The notes under the pieces were generated by a model. The model was not told the origin of the DNA, ran no database searches, and saw only the letters and a program-made list of their open reading frames with translations. This document shows, piece by piece, positions 55,231 to 63,167 of a stretch of 64,000 nucleotides of DNA. A program made the position numbers and the translations under genes. Source of the DNA: Arthrobacter sp. OY3WO11 (GTDB lineage Bacteria > Actinomycetota > Actinomycetes > Actinomycetales > Micrococcaceae); the NCBI RefSeq assembly GCF_001641125.1, contig NZ_LWLP01000001.1:1777265-1841264 (forward strand), in the 5' to 3' direction. The first letter of the stretch is position 1; the number at the start of each line of letters is the position of its first letter.

Positions 55231-55293
55231 GAGTTTTTGTCCAGATATGCCGGCTTCCGAGGCGATAAAGTCTGCATATCTGGACAAAAACTC
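55231..55293. repeat. 20-bp perfect inverted repeat
   Basis: GAGTTTTTGTCCAGATATGC (55231-55250) is the exact reverse complement of GCATATCTGGACAAAAACTC (55274-55293), spacer 23 bases. The T run is on the outer left and the A run on the outer right, so on neither strand does it look like a U-tailed terminator. Neighbouring bases also contain the 13-bp terminator at 55305-55342. It may be a dispersed palindromic repeat or MITE end, or a binding site. Confidence 0.75.
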
Positions 55294-55304
55294 CATTAAA
55301 TGCG

Positions 55305-55342
55305 CGACGGCGGGACGACCTGTGAAGGCCGTCCCGCCGTCG
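55305..55342. terminator. Bidirectional terminator between MFS and DUF1844 genes
   Basis: CGACGGCGGGACG (55305-55317) and CGTCCCGCCGTCG (55330-55342) form a 13-bp stem between convergent stops. Confidence 0.75.
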
Positions 55343-55374
55343 TCGGGGGTATTGAAAAGGCTGTGGTGGTCGCG

Positions 55375-55773
55375 TCAGTTAACCGCCCCGGTGTACTTCT
55401 CGCCCGGGCCCTTGCCCGGGGCGTCGGGGATCAGCGACTCTTCGCGGAACGCCAGCTGCAGGGACCGCAGGCCATCACGCAAGGGTCCGGCATGCTGGGA
55501 ACCGATCTCCGGGGCGGCGGCAGTCACCAGGCCGGCCAGGGCGGTAATCAGCTTGCGGGCCTCGTCCAGGTCCTTCAGTTCCTCGGCATTGTCCTCGGCC
55601 GCCAGCCCCAGCTTCACTGCGGCCGCACTCATCAGGTGAACGGCCGCTGTGGTAATGACCTCGATCGCCGGCACCTCGGAAATGTCGCGGATCTCCTGCG
55701 AGACATCGCCGGCGGCCCCTGCCTCATCCGCCGCTGGCTCGAAAACGTATGAATTACTGTCTGGGGTGCTCAT
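55375..55773 (-). CDS. DUF1844 protein
   Basis: 132 residues. IEVITTAAVHLMSAAAVKLGLA and the DLDEARKLITALAGLVTAAAPEIG helix match DUF1844, common in actinobacteria and found beside infC. Function unknown. ATG at 55773. Divergent from the infC leader. Confidence 0.87.
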   Translation of the reverse strand: MSTPDSNSYVFEPAADEAGAAGDVSQEIRDISEVPAIEVITTAAVHLMSAAAVKLGLAAEDNAEELKDLDEARKLITALAGLVTAAAPEIGSQHAGPLRDGLRSLQLAFREESLIPDAPGKGPGEKYTGAVN

Positions 55774-56117
55774 ACTGGTAAGCTTGACACAGACCGACTG
55801 GATGTCGTTATTTCAGAGATTGTTCAAACGATCAAGGTTCCCACCGGCGCTCCACAGCGCTGACGGGAATTTTTTCTGTAAGATGGCATGCAGTTTGCAA
55901 GCGGAGTTCTCTCCCACCCGCGCCAGCCGCTGTTCCGAATGTTTTGGAACTCAAGGTTGCCGGGTACCTGGTTGGGCACGGCCCCGGCATGAGCCGAAGC
56001 TGTGTGCGCAGTCCCTTCGTGGGACCTGCATCCGATCTTTCAGAGGCCTTCGATTGCTCCGGCAATTGGGGGCCTTCTCTATTTGCCGGATTCCACAACA
56101 ACAACAGGAGCTTTAAC
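55774..56117 (+). promoter_or_regulatory. infC operon leader
   Basis: No protein gene in 344 bases. TAAGAT (about 55877-55882) is a possible -10. The RNA could form several stems: GTCCC-TTCGT-GGGAC (about 56012-56026) and CCGGCAA/TTGCCGG (56060-56090). AGGCC (about 56044) could alternatively pair with GGCCT inside the latter's loop, so mutually exclusive folds are possible. The region is placed for translational or attenuation control of infC-rpmI-rplT. Confidence 0.4.
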
Positions 56118-57164
56118 ATTAGCGAGCCAAGAATCAATGAGCGTATCCGCGTCCCCGAGGTGCGGCTGGTCGGCCCTGCAGGTGAACAGGTAGGAATCGT
56201 CCGTATTGAGGATGCCCTGCGTCTGGCTGCCGAGTCCGACCTTGATCTCGTTGAAGTTGCACCTCAGGCGAAGCCTCCGGTGTGCAAGCTGATGGACTTC
56301 GGCAAGTACAAGTACGAGGCCGCGGTCAAGGCACGCGAAGCACGGAAGAACCAGACGAACACCGTTCTGAAGGAAATCCGCTTCCGCCTGAAGATCGACA
56401 CCCACGACTACGAGACCAAGCGCGGGCACGCACTGCGCTTCCTCGGTGCCGGTGACAAGGTCAAGGCCATGATCCAGTTCCGTGGCCGCGAGCAGCAGCG
56501 TCCGGAGATGGGCATCCGCCTGCTCCAGCGCTTCGCCGACGACGTTGCGGAAGTTGGCGTTGTTGAGTCCAGCCCCCGCATCGACGGCCGCAACATGGTC
56601 ATGGTGGTTGGTCCGCTGAAGAACAAGGCAGAGGCCAAGGCCGAAGCCCGCCGCGCGACGCAGCGAGCCGAGGCAAAGGCGGAGAACGAGGCCAAGGCTT
56701 CGGGCCGCGTTGACACCTCCGGCGATGATCAGGCACCCCTGACCCAGTCGCTCGCGGATCTGCTCCCGGAGGGGTTCGCCATCAACACCGAGCCGGAAGC
56801 CGAAGCACCTGTGCAGGAGCCGGCCCCCGTCGTCGAATCCGCCGCAGCCGAAGCACCGAAGCAGGAGGCCCTTAAGGCCGAAGCTCCGAAGCAGGAGGCC
56901 CCCAAGGCCGCTGCACCGAAGCAGGAGGTCCCCAAGGCCGCCGCTCCGAAGGCGGCTGCTGCTCCCAGGGCAGCAGAGCCCAAGGCGGCTCCGGCACCGA
57001 AGGCTGCTGCAGAGAAGCCTGCTGCGGCCGCTCCGGCCGCCGCGCCGAAGCCTGCGGCAGTGCCTGCTCCACCGAAGCCGGTGGCCAGGCCCGCTGCGCC
57101 GAAGCCTGCCGCACGGCCCGCCCCCAAGGCAGCGCCAAAGCCGGCCGGCAAGAAGACCACTTAG
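56118..57164 (+). CDS. infC: Translation initiation factor IF-3 (AUU start)
   Basis: IF-3 sets start-codon fidelity and subunit separation. I place the start at ATT 56118: [19 protein letters not shown] matches actinobacterial IF-3 and AGGAG (56105-56109) is eight bases upstream; no ATG/GTG/TTG fits. An AUU start is the known autoregulatory device of IF-3. N-domain ends at [13 protein letters not shown]-domain carries [22 protein letters not shown] and [14 protein letters not shown]. From about residue 180 there is an extra Ala/Pro/Lys-rich tail of ~150 residues with PKQEAPKA units, so the protein is 348 rather than ~200 residues. Confidence 0.94.
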   Translation: MSEPRINERIRVPEVRLVGPAGEQVGIVRIEDALRLAAESDLDLVEVAPQAKPPVCKLMDFGKYKYEAAVKAREARKNQTNTVLKEIRFRLKIDTHDYETKRGHALRFLGAGDKVKAMIQFRGREQQRPEMGIRLLQRFADDVAEVGVVESSPRIDGRNMVMVVGPLKNKAEAKAEARRATQRAEAKAENEAKASGRVDTSGDDQAPLTQSLADLLPEGFAINTEPEAEAPVQEPAPVVESAAAEAPKQEALKAEAPKQEAPKAAAPKQEVPKAAAPKAAAAPRAAEPKAAPAPKAAAEKPAAAAPAAAPKPAAVPAPPKPVARPAAPKPAARPAPKAAPKPAGKKTT

Positions 57165-57279
57165 TCCACAGCTGCCGGAGGTCGCCCTCCGGCAGTCAGC
57201 AACCAGCACGCCGCCCCGAGGGGCAGCTGCGCGATAGAACTGCAGGCCCAGCCTGCGGAACGTAAGGAGATCGGTTCCC

Positions 57280-57474
57280 ATGCCGAAGATGAAGACCCAC
57301 AGTGGTGCCAAGAAGCGCTTCAAGCTGACCGGCAGCGGCAAGCTGCGCCGCCAGCAGGCCAACCGCCGCCACTACCTCGAGCACAAGTCCTCCAGGCTGA
57401 CCCGCCGCCTCGCCGGCGACAAGATCGTCTTCAAGGGCGACGCCAAGGTCATCCGGAAGATGCTCGGCATCTAG
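57280..57474 (+). CDS. rpmI: 50S ribosomal protein L35
   Basis: 64 residues, family size. [21 protein letters not shown] and the ending VIRKMLGI are diagnostic. ATG with AAGGAG at 57264-57269. Second gene of the infC operon; 115 bases separate it from infC. Confidence 0.98.
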   Translation: MPKMKTHSGAKKRFKLTGSGKLRRQQANRRHYLEHKSSRLTRRLAGDKIVFKGDAKVIRKMLGI

Positions 57475-57593
57475 TTTCCAAGTTCTTTGACTGACCACCA
57501 CCTGGTGTAAGTCACCTACCAAAAAGCCTTCTCAGGCCGCCGGGACTACCGGCAGTAGATGCTTGGGAGCAGAATTTTCGAAGGAGTACGCAC

Positions 57594-57980
57594 GTGGCAC
57601 GTGTGAAGAGGGCGGTCAACGCCCACAAGAAGCGCCGGGTTATCCTTGAACGCGCAAAGGGCTACCGTGGACAGCGTTCACGCCTGTACCGCAAGGCCAA
57701 AGAGCAGCTGCTGCACTCGTTTGTGTACAGCTACGGCGACCGCAAGAAGAAGAAGGGCGACTTCCGCCGCCTGTGGATCCAGCGCATCAATGCTGCGTCC
57801 CGCGCCAACGGCCTCACCTACAACCGTCTGATCCAGGGCCTGAAGGCCGCTGAGGTTGAGGTTGACCGCCGCATGCTCGCCGAGCTGGCCGTTTCCGACG
57901 CCAACGCTTTCGCAGCGCTGGTCAAGGTTGCCAAGGACTCCCTGCCTGCCGACACCTCCGCCAAGAAGGTCGTTGCCTAG
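57594..57980 (+). CDS. rplT: 50S ribosomal protein L20
   Basis: 128 residues; early 23S binder and regulator of its own operon in other bacteria. [26 protein letters not shown] and [27 protein letters not shown] are diagnostic. GTG start, AAGGAG at 57581-57586. Confidence 0.98.
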   Translation: MARVKRAVNAHKKRRVILERAKGYRGQRSRLYRKAKEQLLHSFVYSYGDRKKKKGDFRRLWIQRINAASRANGLTYNRLIQGLKAAEVEVDRRMLAELAVSDANAFAALVKVAKDSLPADTSAKKVVA

Positions 57981-58031
57981 CAACTGACTGTTCCCGCCAG
58001 GGACGGTTCAAGGACCGGTGGCAGCAGCCAC

Positions 58032-58037
58032 TAAAGT
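58032..58037 (+). promoter_or_regulatory. -10 hexamer TAAAGT before the methylase
   Basis: TAAAGT ends six bases before ATG 58044; predicted leaderless start, independent of rplT. Confidence 0.5.
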
Positions 58038-58043
58038 TCTTAT

Positions 58044-58955
58044 ATGAACGAAACCGGGCGCCCGCAAGATTTTCCACTGTCCAATCCCCGAGCTGATCGG
58101 GTGAGGGACGTGGCAAAACTTGCCGGGCGCCCGGCCCGTTTAAAGCGCGGACAGTTCCTTGCCGAAGGGCCACAGGCAGTGCGGGAAGCGCTCCGGCTCC
58201 ATCAGCAGCGGTTGGCCGATGGCCAGCCTGGGGTGGTCACCGAAGTTTTCGCCAGTGAAAGCTGCCTGGACCGGCATCCGGAATTCGAGGAACTGTCCCA
58301 GGGAGTCAATGCCCGCCTGGCCACGGATGAAGTCCTGGCTGCCATGGCGGACACCGTCAACCCGCAAGGCATCGTCGCGGTCTGCCGTTTCCTTGACGTT
58401 GCCCTGCAGGAAGTGCTCGACGCCGGGCCCCGCCTGATTGCCGTGCTCTGCCAGGTCCGCGACCCCGGCAACGCCGGAACAGTCCTCCGCGCGGCGGATT
58501 CAGCCGGAGCCGACGCCGTTATCCTGACGGCCTCCAGCGTTGACATTTACAACCCCAAGGCCGTTAGGTCCACGGCTGGTTCGCTGTTCCACCTTCCGGT
58601 GGTGCTGGGGGTGGACATCGACGAACTTGCGGCCGCCTGCCGCGCCAGGGGGATCGGCGTCCTGGCGGCGGATGGTTACGGGACCCTCAACCTCGATACC
58701 CTGCAGGACGAGAACGCCCGGCGCCGGCTGACCGGCGAAGGTCCGGCATCCGAGTACGCCCTGGAGCAGCCAACCGCCTGGCTGTTCGGCAATGAGGCCC
58801 AGGGCCTGTCGCAGGAGGAGCTTGCGCTGGCGGACCACCGGGTGGCCGTGCCGGTGTACGGTTCCGCGGAAAGCCTCAACCTGGGGACAGCGGCCACGGT
58901 CTGCCTCTATGCCAGCGCGCGTTCGCAGCACCTTCCGGTTCAGGTAACTGGCTAG
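58044..58955 (+). CDS. TrmH/SpoU-family RNA 2'-O-methyltransferase
   Basis: 303 residues with SPOUT knot. N-terminal substrate domain (RGQFLAEGPQAVREAL), then CQVRDPGNAGTVLRAADSAGADAVILT, VRSTAGSLFHLPVV, LFGNEAQGLSQEEL and SLNLGTAATVCLYASA, the three TrmH motifs. Likely an rRNA or tRNA ribose methylase (TsnR-like); the exact target cannot be assigned. Between rplT and pheS as in related genomes. Confidence 0.93.
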   Translation: MNETGRPQDFPLSNPRADRVRDVAKLAGRPARLKRGQFLAEGPQAVREALRLHQQRLADGQPGVVTEVFASESCLDRHPEFEELSQGVNARLATDEVLAAMADTVNPQGIVAVCRFLDVALQEVLDAGPRLIAVLCQVRDPGNAGTVLRAADSAGADAVILTASSVDIYNPKAVRSTAGSLFHLPVVLGVDIDELAAACRARGIGVLAADGYGTLNLDTLQDENARRRLTGEGPASEYALEQPTAWLFGNEAQGLSQEELALADHRVAVPVYGSAESLNLGTAATVCLYASARSQHLPVQVTG

Positions 58956-58975
58956 CAGTCGCGGCTTAAACATAT

Positions 58976-59001
58976 AAGGGCTCCGGTTCACCGGAGCCCT
59001 T
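58976..59001. terminator. Bidirectional terminator
   Basis: AAGGGCTCCGG (58976-58986) and CCGGAGCCCTT (58991-59001) with loop TTCA, then TGTTTGTTG. Between convergent genes. Confidence 0.85.
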
Positions 59002-59029
59002 GTTTGTTGATGTTCTTCCTGCGAGCGGA

Positions 59030-59305
59030 TCAGGGTGCGCGGGTGGCCTTGCCGCGACCAGTGATAGCTCCGTAAATGCCGGCCACAACCAGGCCGCCGA
59101 CGATCGCGAGAATCCAGGTGCCGAGGTCGAAGAAGGCAAGATCGCCCTTGTTGAACAGGAGGCTTCCAATCCAGCCGCCCACGATGGCGCCAACGACGCC
59201 CAGAACCAGGCTGGTCACCCAGCCGCCGCCTACCCGTCCGGGCATAACAGCCTTAACAATGGCCCCTACGATGAGGCCGAGAATAATCCAAGCAAGAAAA
59301 CCCAT
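59030..59305 (-). CDS. GlsB/YeaQ/YmgE-family stress membrane protein
   Basis: 91 residues, three glycine-rich helices: FLAWIILGLIVGAIVKAVMPG, WVTSLVLGVVGAIVGGWIGSLLF, and WILAIVGGLVVAGIYGAITGR. Matches the transglycosylase-associated/GlsB family linked to envelope stress. The minus strand has a perfect AAGGAGGAG ribosome-binding site just before the ATG. Confidence 0.93.
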   Translation of the reverse strand: MGFLAWIILGLIVGAIVKAVMPGRVGGGWVTSLVLGVVGAIVGGWIGSLLFNKGDLAFFDLGTWILAIVGGLVVAGIYGAITGRGKATRAP

Positions 59306-59462
59306 GTCTCCTCCTTAAAGTGACCGGGATCTCATGGTCCCGATGTGGCTCAAGCTAACATACGGGCCCCGTAAAGTCAGCAGGCTTACAGGCGGGTGAC
59401 CCCGTATGCCGGCGGGTAGGGCGGCCGTTTGTATCGCCGCGGGTGAACCAGCACTCCAGGGA

Positions 59463-60671
59463 TCAGGTGGCCAGCGGCCTCTTCCGCTCCAGCAGTCCGC
59501 TGGCCATGGCGACGCCGAGCCCCAGCAGGGCGAGGACGGCACCTACCAGCGCGGGGGCGGTGTAGCCCCAGCCCAGGGCGATCACCAGTCCGCCCAGGAA
59601 TGCCCCGAGGGCGTTGGCTACGTTCAGCGCCGCGTGGTTCAGCGATGATGCGAGCGAGGGGGCGTCCGGGGACGCGTCCAAAAGCCGGGTCTGCAGTGCA
59701 GGGATCAGCATGGACCCGGAAGCGCCCACCACGAACACCATGACATAGGCGGACCAAGGCCACTGGACGGCCACGGCGTACACCACCAAGGCTACGGCGA
59801 TGCCGGGCAGCACCTTGTAGAGGGTGCCCATCACGGACCTGTCCGCAATCCGGCCGCCCACAATATTGCCGGCCACCATACCCAGCCCGTACAGGGCCAC
59901 CACCAGGGGAATCAACGAGGACGGAATGCCCGCCACCATGGTCATGGTGTGGGCGATGTAGGTGTAGGTGGCAAAGAAGCCGCCAAAGCCCACAATGCCG
60001 ATCAGAATGGCCAGCCACACCTGCAGGCGTTTGAGCGCACCCAGTTCACGCCGGATGCTCGCATCCGGGTGGGCCTCGTGGAAGGGGACAAACTTCCACA
60101 CCAGGGCAAGGGTCAGCAGGCCGATCAGTCCCACAAGGATAAACAGGAGCCGCCAGCCGTAGGTCTGTCCCATCCAGGTGGCAAACGGAACTCCCACCAC
60201 ATTGGAAATGCTCAGGCCGGCCATCACCATTGAGATGGCCCACCCCCGCCGCGTGGGTGGAACCAGGGAGGCGGCGATGACTGCTGCCACCCCGAAAAAT
60301 GCGCCATGCGGCAGGCCGGCGGCGAAGCGCGAAAGCAGCATTGTTCCGTAATCCGGGGCCAGGAATGATGCCAGGTTGGCCACCGTGAAGAACATCATCA
60401 GTCCGAGAGCCAGGTGCTTGCGGGGGAGCTTGGCACCTACTGCGGCCAGCAGCGGGGCTCCCACGACGACTCCCAGGGCGTAGGCCGAGATGAGGTGGCC
60501 TGCTTCCGGCGTGGAAACCCCAAGGCCCTGCTCCACTTCCCTTAGCAGGCCCATCATGGTGAATTCGGTGACCCCGATGCCAACACCGCCCATGGCAAGG
60601 GCGACGATGGCCATGGCCACGTTGGTGGATCGGGCGGGGGCTGCCGTGGACGTTTGGAGGACGCTGCTCAT
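59463..60671 (-). CDS. Major facilitator transporter, AraJ/DHA1-type
   Basis: 402 residues, 12 helices. Opens STNVAMAIVALAMGGVGIGVTEFTMMGLLREV; motif A-like AVGAKLPRKHLALGLMMF between helices 2 and 3 and AAGLPHGAFFGVAAVIAASLV. This is the arabinose-polymer/drug efflux-like subgroup. Start MSSVLQTS at 60671; the frame runs on to 61583 but that part is the opposite strand of NUDIX and radical SAM genes. 162 bases without a gene lie between it and NUDIX. Confidence 0.9.
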   Translation of the reverse strand: MSSVLQTSTAAPARSTNVAMAIVALAMGGVGIGVTEFTMMGLLREVEQGLGVSTPEAGHLISAYALGVVVGAPLLAAVGAKLPRKHLALGLMMFFTVANLASFLAPDYGTMLLSRFAAGLPHGAFFGVAAVIAASLVPPTRRGWAISMVMAGLSISNVVGVPFATWMGQTYGWRLLFILVGLIGLLTLALVWKFVPFHEAHPDASIRRELGALKRLQVWLAILIGIVGFGGFFATYTYIAHTMTMVAGIPSSLIPLVVALYGLGMVAGNIVGGRIADRSVMGTLYKVLPGIAVALVVYAVAVQWPWSAYVMVFVVGASGSMLIPALQTRLLDASPDAPSLASSLNHAALNVANALGAFLGGLVIALGWGYTAPALVGAVLALLGLGVAMASGLLERKRPLAT

Positions 60672-60821
60672 AAGCCTGCTTTTCGAAGGATGAAAGTGGT
60701 GGTGGACCAGTGCCACGGCAGTGGGGCTGATGAAGTCCGGACCCTGCAAACAACCCGGAAAAGAGAAACAGTATTCCCGTGGAATGAGGATATTTGCAGC
60801 TGGTCCTTTCATTGTCCCCCA

Positions 60822-60827
60822 TAGAAT
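60822..60827 (+). promoter_or_regulatory. -10 hexamer TAGAAT before NUDIX gene
   Basis: TAGAAT ends six bases before GTG 60834; predicted leaderless start. Confidence 0.55.
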
Positions 60828-60833
60828 GGGCCG

Positions 60834-61283
60834 GTGAATGGACTGATACAGGTGGTAGGCGGAGCCGTCGTGGACAGCCTGGCGGAACCCTCCATGCTGC
60901 TGGTGGCGCGGCGCAGCGCTCCGGAGCAGTTGGCAGGACTTTGGGAGTTCCCAGGCGGCAAAGTGGAACCCGGCGAGGAACCGGAGGCGGCGCTGGCCCG
61001 CGAACTGCTCGAGGAACTGGGGATCGGCGTCCGGCTCGGCGCTGAGCTCCCGTCGCAGGTTCCGGGCGGCTGGCCATTGAACCACCGGGCAAGCATGCGG
61101 GTATGGTTCGCGGAAATTTCCCACGGGCAGCCGAAGCCGCTGGAGGACCACGATGAACTTCGGTGGGTGGCGCTGGAGAACCACAGCGGCGTCCTGGACC
61201 TGCCGTGGATTCCCGCCGACTTCCCGATAGTCCGGGCCCTGCTTGACGCGGTCGCCGTCAGGGCAGGAAGCGGACTGTCCTAG
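60834..61283 (+). CDS. NUDIX hydrolase, MutT-like
   Basis: 149 residues. Nudix box GGKVEPGEEPEAALARELLEEL (from residue 41) fits Gx5Ex7REUXEE. Upstream LLVARRSAPEQLAGLWEFPGGK and later WVALENHSGVLDLPWIPADFPIV match MutT-type 8-oxo-dGTPases. Likely removes oxidised nucleotides. GTG start. Its stop overlaps the convergent radical SAM gene by 4 bases. Confidence 0.92.
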   Translation: MNGLIQVVGGAVVDSLAEPSMLLVARRSAPEQLAGLWEFPGGKVEPGEEPEAALARELLEELGIGVRLGAELPSQVPGGWPLNHRASMRVWFAEISHGQPKPLEDHDELRWVALENHSGVLDLPWIPADFPIVRALLDAVAVRAGSGLS

Positions 61284-62401
61284 AAGAGCGTTGCCTGCCC
61301 CGCGGTAGCAGCATTGCCCCCGATAGCAGCTTTGCCCTCGGCCGCTGCCGCCTGGGGGATGATGCCTTCGGGATACTCGGCTTCCTCGCCGCGGGGATCG
61401 TCCTCCAGACCCCTGTGGCTGAAGCCGGACGTGTTGGTGAAACCGTGGCGGGCTTTGAAGTACCGGACTTTGCCCGCAAGCCACGAGCGGTATTCCTTGG
61501 ACGCGTACGAACCTGTCCCGTAGAGCCGGCGGTAACGGCCCGCCAGCCCGGGATGGTTGGCGGCAATCCACTTCATGAACCACTCCCTGGTACCCGGCTT
61601 GAGGTACAGGGCTCCGGCCGTGACGCCGGTTGCCCCCGCGGCAGCCAAGGACGCAAATAGCGCGTCAAGGGCCTCGTCGCTGTCCGAAAGCCACGGCAGG
61701 ATGGGCATTGCCATGACGCCGCAGGGCAGGCCAGCTTCACGGAGGCGGGAAACGAGCTTGAGGCGTGCCCGGGGCCCGGGCGTACCCGGCTCAATGGCCT
61801 CGGACAGCGCTTCGTCTGTCATTGCCAGGGAAATGCCGATGCCCACGGGCACCTGGGCAGCCGCGCTCTTGAGCAGGGGAATGTCCCGGGCAAGCAGGGT
61901 GCCCTTAGTGAGGATGGACAGAGGAGTGCCGGACTCAGCAAGTGCGGTGATGATGCCCGGCATGAGCTGGTAGCGGCCCTCGGCCCGCTGGTAAGGATCC
62001 GTGTTGGTACCCAGGGCAACCTGCGGGCGCGTCCACGATGGCTTGGCCAGTTCCTTCCGGAGGACCTCTGCCGCGTTGACTTTAACCACCACCTGGCTGT
62101 CAAAGTCCAGCCCGGCGTCGAAATCAAGGTAGGTGTGGCTCTTGCGTGCAAAGCAGTACACGCAGGCGTGGCTGCAGCCCCGGTAAGGGTTGATGGTCCA
62201 TTCAAAGGGCATCCGCGAGCCGGCAGGCACCTTGTTGAGCACCGATTTGGCGGTGACCTCATGGAAGGTAATGCCTGCGAACTCGGGGGTCGTGACGGAG
62301 CGGACCAGTCCGGCCAAGGGAAGCAACGCGGGGGACGTGTCCGCAGCCGTTTCCGCGGGCCGGGGCATCAGTGCTTGGGCATCCCATCTCATGCCGTCCA
62401 T
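61280..62401 (-). CDS. Rv2578c-family radical SAM protein
   Basis: 373 residues. Radical SAM site INPYRGCSHACVYCFAR (Cys76, 80, 83); then LGTNTDPYQRAEGRYQLMPGII and PLSILTKGTLLARDIPLL, the patterns of the spore-lyase-like Rv2578c family. In Mycobacterium this gene is in the LexA regulon, and here a SOS box overlaps the start codon. A DNA-repair role is therefore likely but the substrate is unknown. Start MDGMRWDAQA at 62401; MRWDAQ at 62392 is an alternative. Confidence 0.93.
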   Translation of the reverse strand: MDGMRWDAQALMPRPAETAADTSPALLPLAGLVRSVTTPEFAGITFHEVTAKSVLNKVPAGSRMPFEWTINPYRGCSHACVYCFARKSHTYLDFDAGLDFDSQVVVKVNAAEVLRKELAKPSWTRPQVALGTNTDPYQRAEGRYQLMPGIITALAESGTPLSILTKGTLLARDIPLLKSAAAQVPVGIGISLAMTDEALSEAIEPGTPGPRARLKLVSRLREAGLPCGVMAMPILPWLSDSDEALDALFASLAAAGATGVTAGALYLKPGTREWFMKWIAANHPGLAGRYRRLYGTGSYASKEYRSWLAGKVRYFKARHGFTNTSGFSHRGLEDDPRGEEAEYPEGIIPQAAAAEGKAAIGGNAATAGQATLF

Positions 62402-62418
62402 TCGAATCTATGTTCGAA
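62401..62418. promoter_or_regulatory. LexA (SOS) box overlapping a start codon
   Basis: TTCGAATCTATGTTCGAA on the plus strand is a perfect CGAA-N6-TTCG palindrome. Its first base is the A-T pair of the minus-strand start codon and the minus strand reads TAGATT within it, a possible -10. LexA binding would cover both promoter and start. Confidence 0.8.
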
Positions 62419-62471
62419 TAAAAGTCAAGCATGGAGTGCAGAAGCCGGCTGGTCCCCAGCACGGGGTACAC

Positions 62472-63164
62472 CTAGGTGCCGGCCAGGAGTTCCCACTCCA
62501 CGGTTACTGCCGCGTCCACCACGGAATTGCCGGCCTCCACGCTGAGGGATTCAACGGCAGCAGCCCGCTGCATCCGGGGCAGCGGCACTGGACCCTGGAC
62601 TGCGCCTTCCTCGGCTACCGAAAGCACGCGTCCCAGCCGGGCCGAGGCAAGCTGCGCGTACTGCCTGGCGGTGCTGAGGGCGTCAAACCAGGCGGCCTCC
62701 CGGGCGAGTGCCCGCACAGCCGCGTCATCGCTGAAGGTGAGTTCGACGCCGTTCAGCCGGACGTCGCTCCCGCCCGCATCAACGGCTTCCGAGATGGCGG
62801 CTGAGGCGGAACCCGGGGCCCGCAGCTTCACGGTGAGGGTGCTGGCTGCGACATACCCGGTGACCCGTTGTCCTTCGCCTTCCCGCCAGGCGAGGTCCGC
62901 GCGGACGTTGAGGCCCGACGTGCGGATGTCGGAGTCGGCGACCCCATGCCTGCGGAAGGAGGCAGTAACGGCGGCCAGGCCGGCTCCGGCGCGCGTGTAG
63001 GCTTGCCCCACCGAATCGGCCCGGCACTCCACGCCGATCGAAACCACCGTAAGGTCAGGGGCGGCTTCCGCCGAGCCGGCTCCCGTCACGCGGACCGTGC
63101 CGGGGGAGGCGTTGGTGCGGGCGGCGCCCCCACCCGCCTCATCGGCGTCGTACGCAGTGGCCAT
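62472..63164 (-). CDS. SIMPL domain protein (DUF541)
   Basis: 230 residues. GTVRVTGAGSAEAAPDLTVVSIGVECRADS near the N-terminus and VTGYVAASTLTVKLRAP in the middle match the SIMPL domain. No signal peptide or transmembrane helix is evident, so it is probably cytosolic despite exported relatives. Function unknown. Stands between the radical SAM and HExxH genes, same strand, three bases from the latter. Confidence 0.87.
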   Translation of the reverse strand: MATAYDADEAGGGAARTNASPGTVRVTGAGSAEAAPDLTVVSIGVECRADSVGQAYTRAGAGLAAVTASFRRHGVADSDIRTSGLNVRADLAWREGEGQRVTGYVAASTLTVKLRAPGSASAAISEAVDAGGSDVRLNGVELTFSDDAAVRALAREAAWFDALSTARQYAQLASARLGRVLSVAEEGAVQGPVPLPRMQRAAAVESLSVEAGNSVVDAAVTVEWELLAGT

Positions 63165-63167
63165 GGG

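Noticed and set aside
55231..55293. Rho-independent terminator of the MFS gene
   Set aside because: The T run precedes rather than follows the stem on both strands; the 55305-55342 stem fits better.
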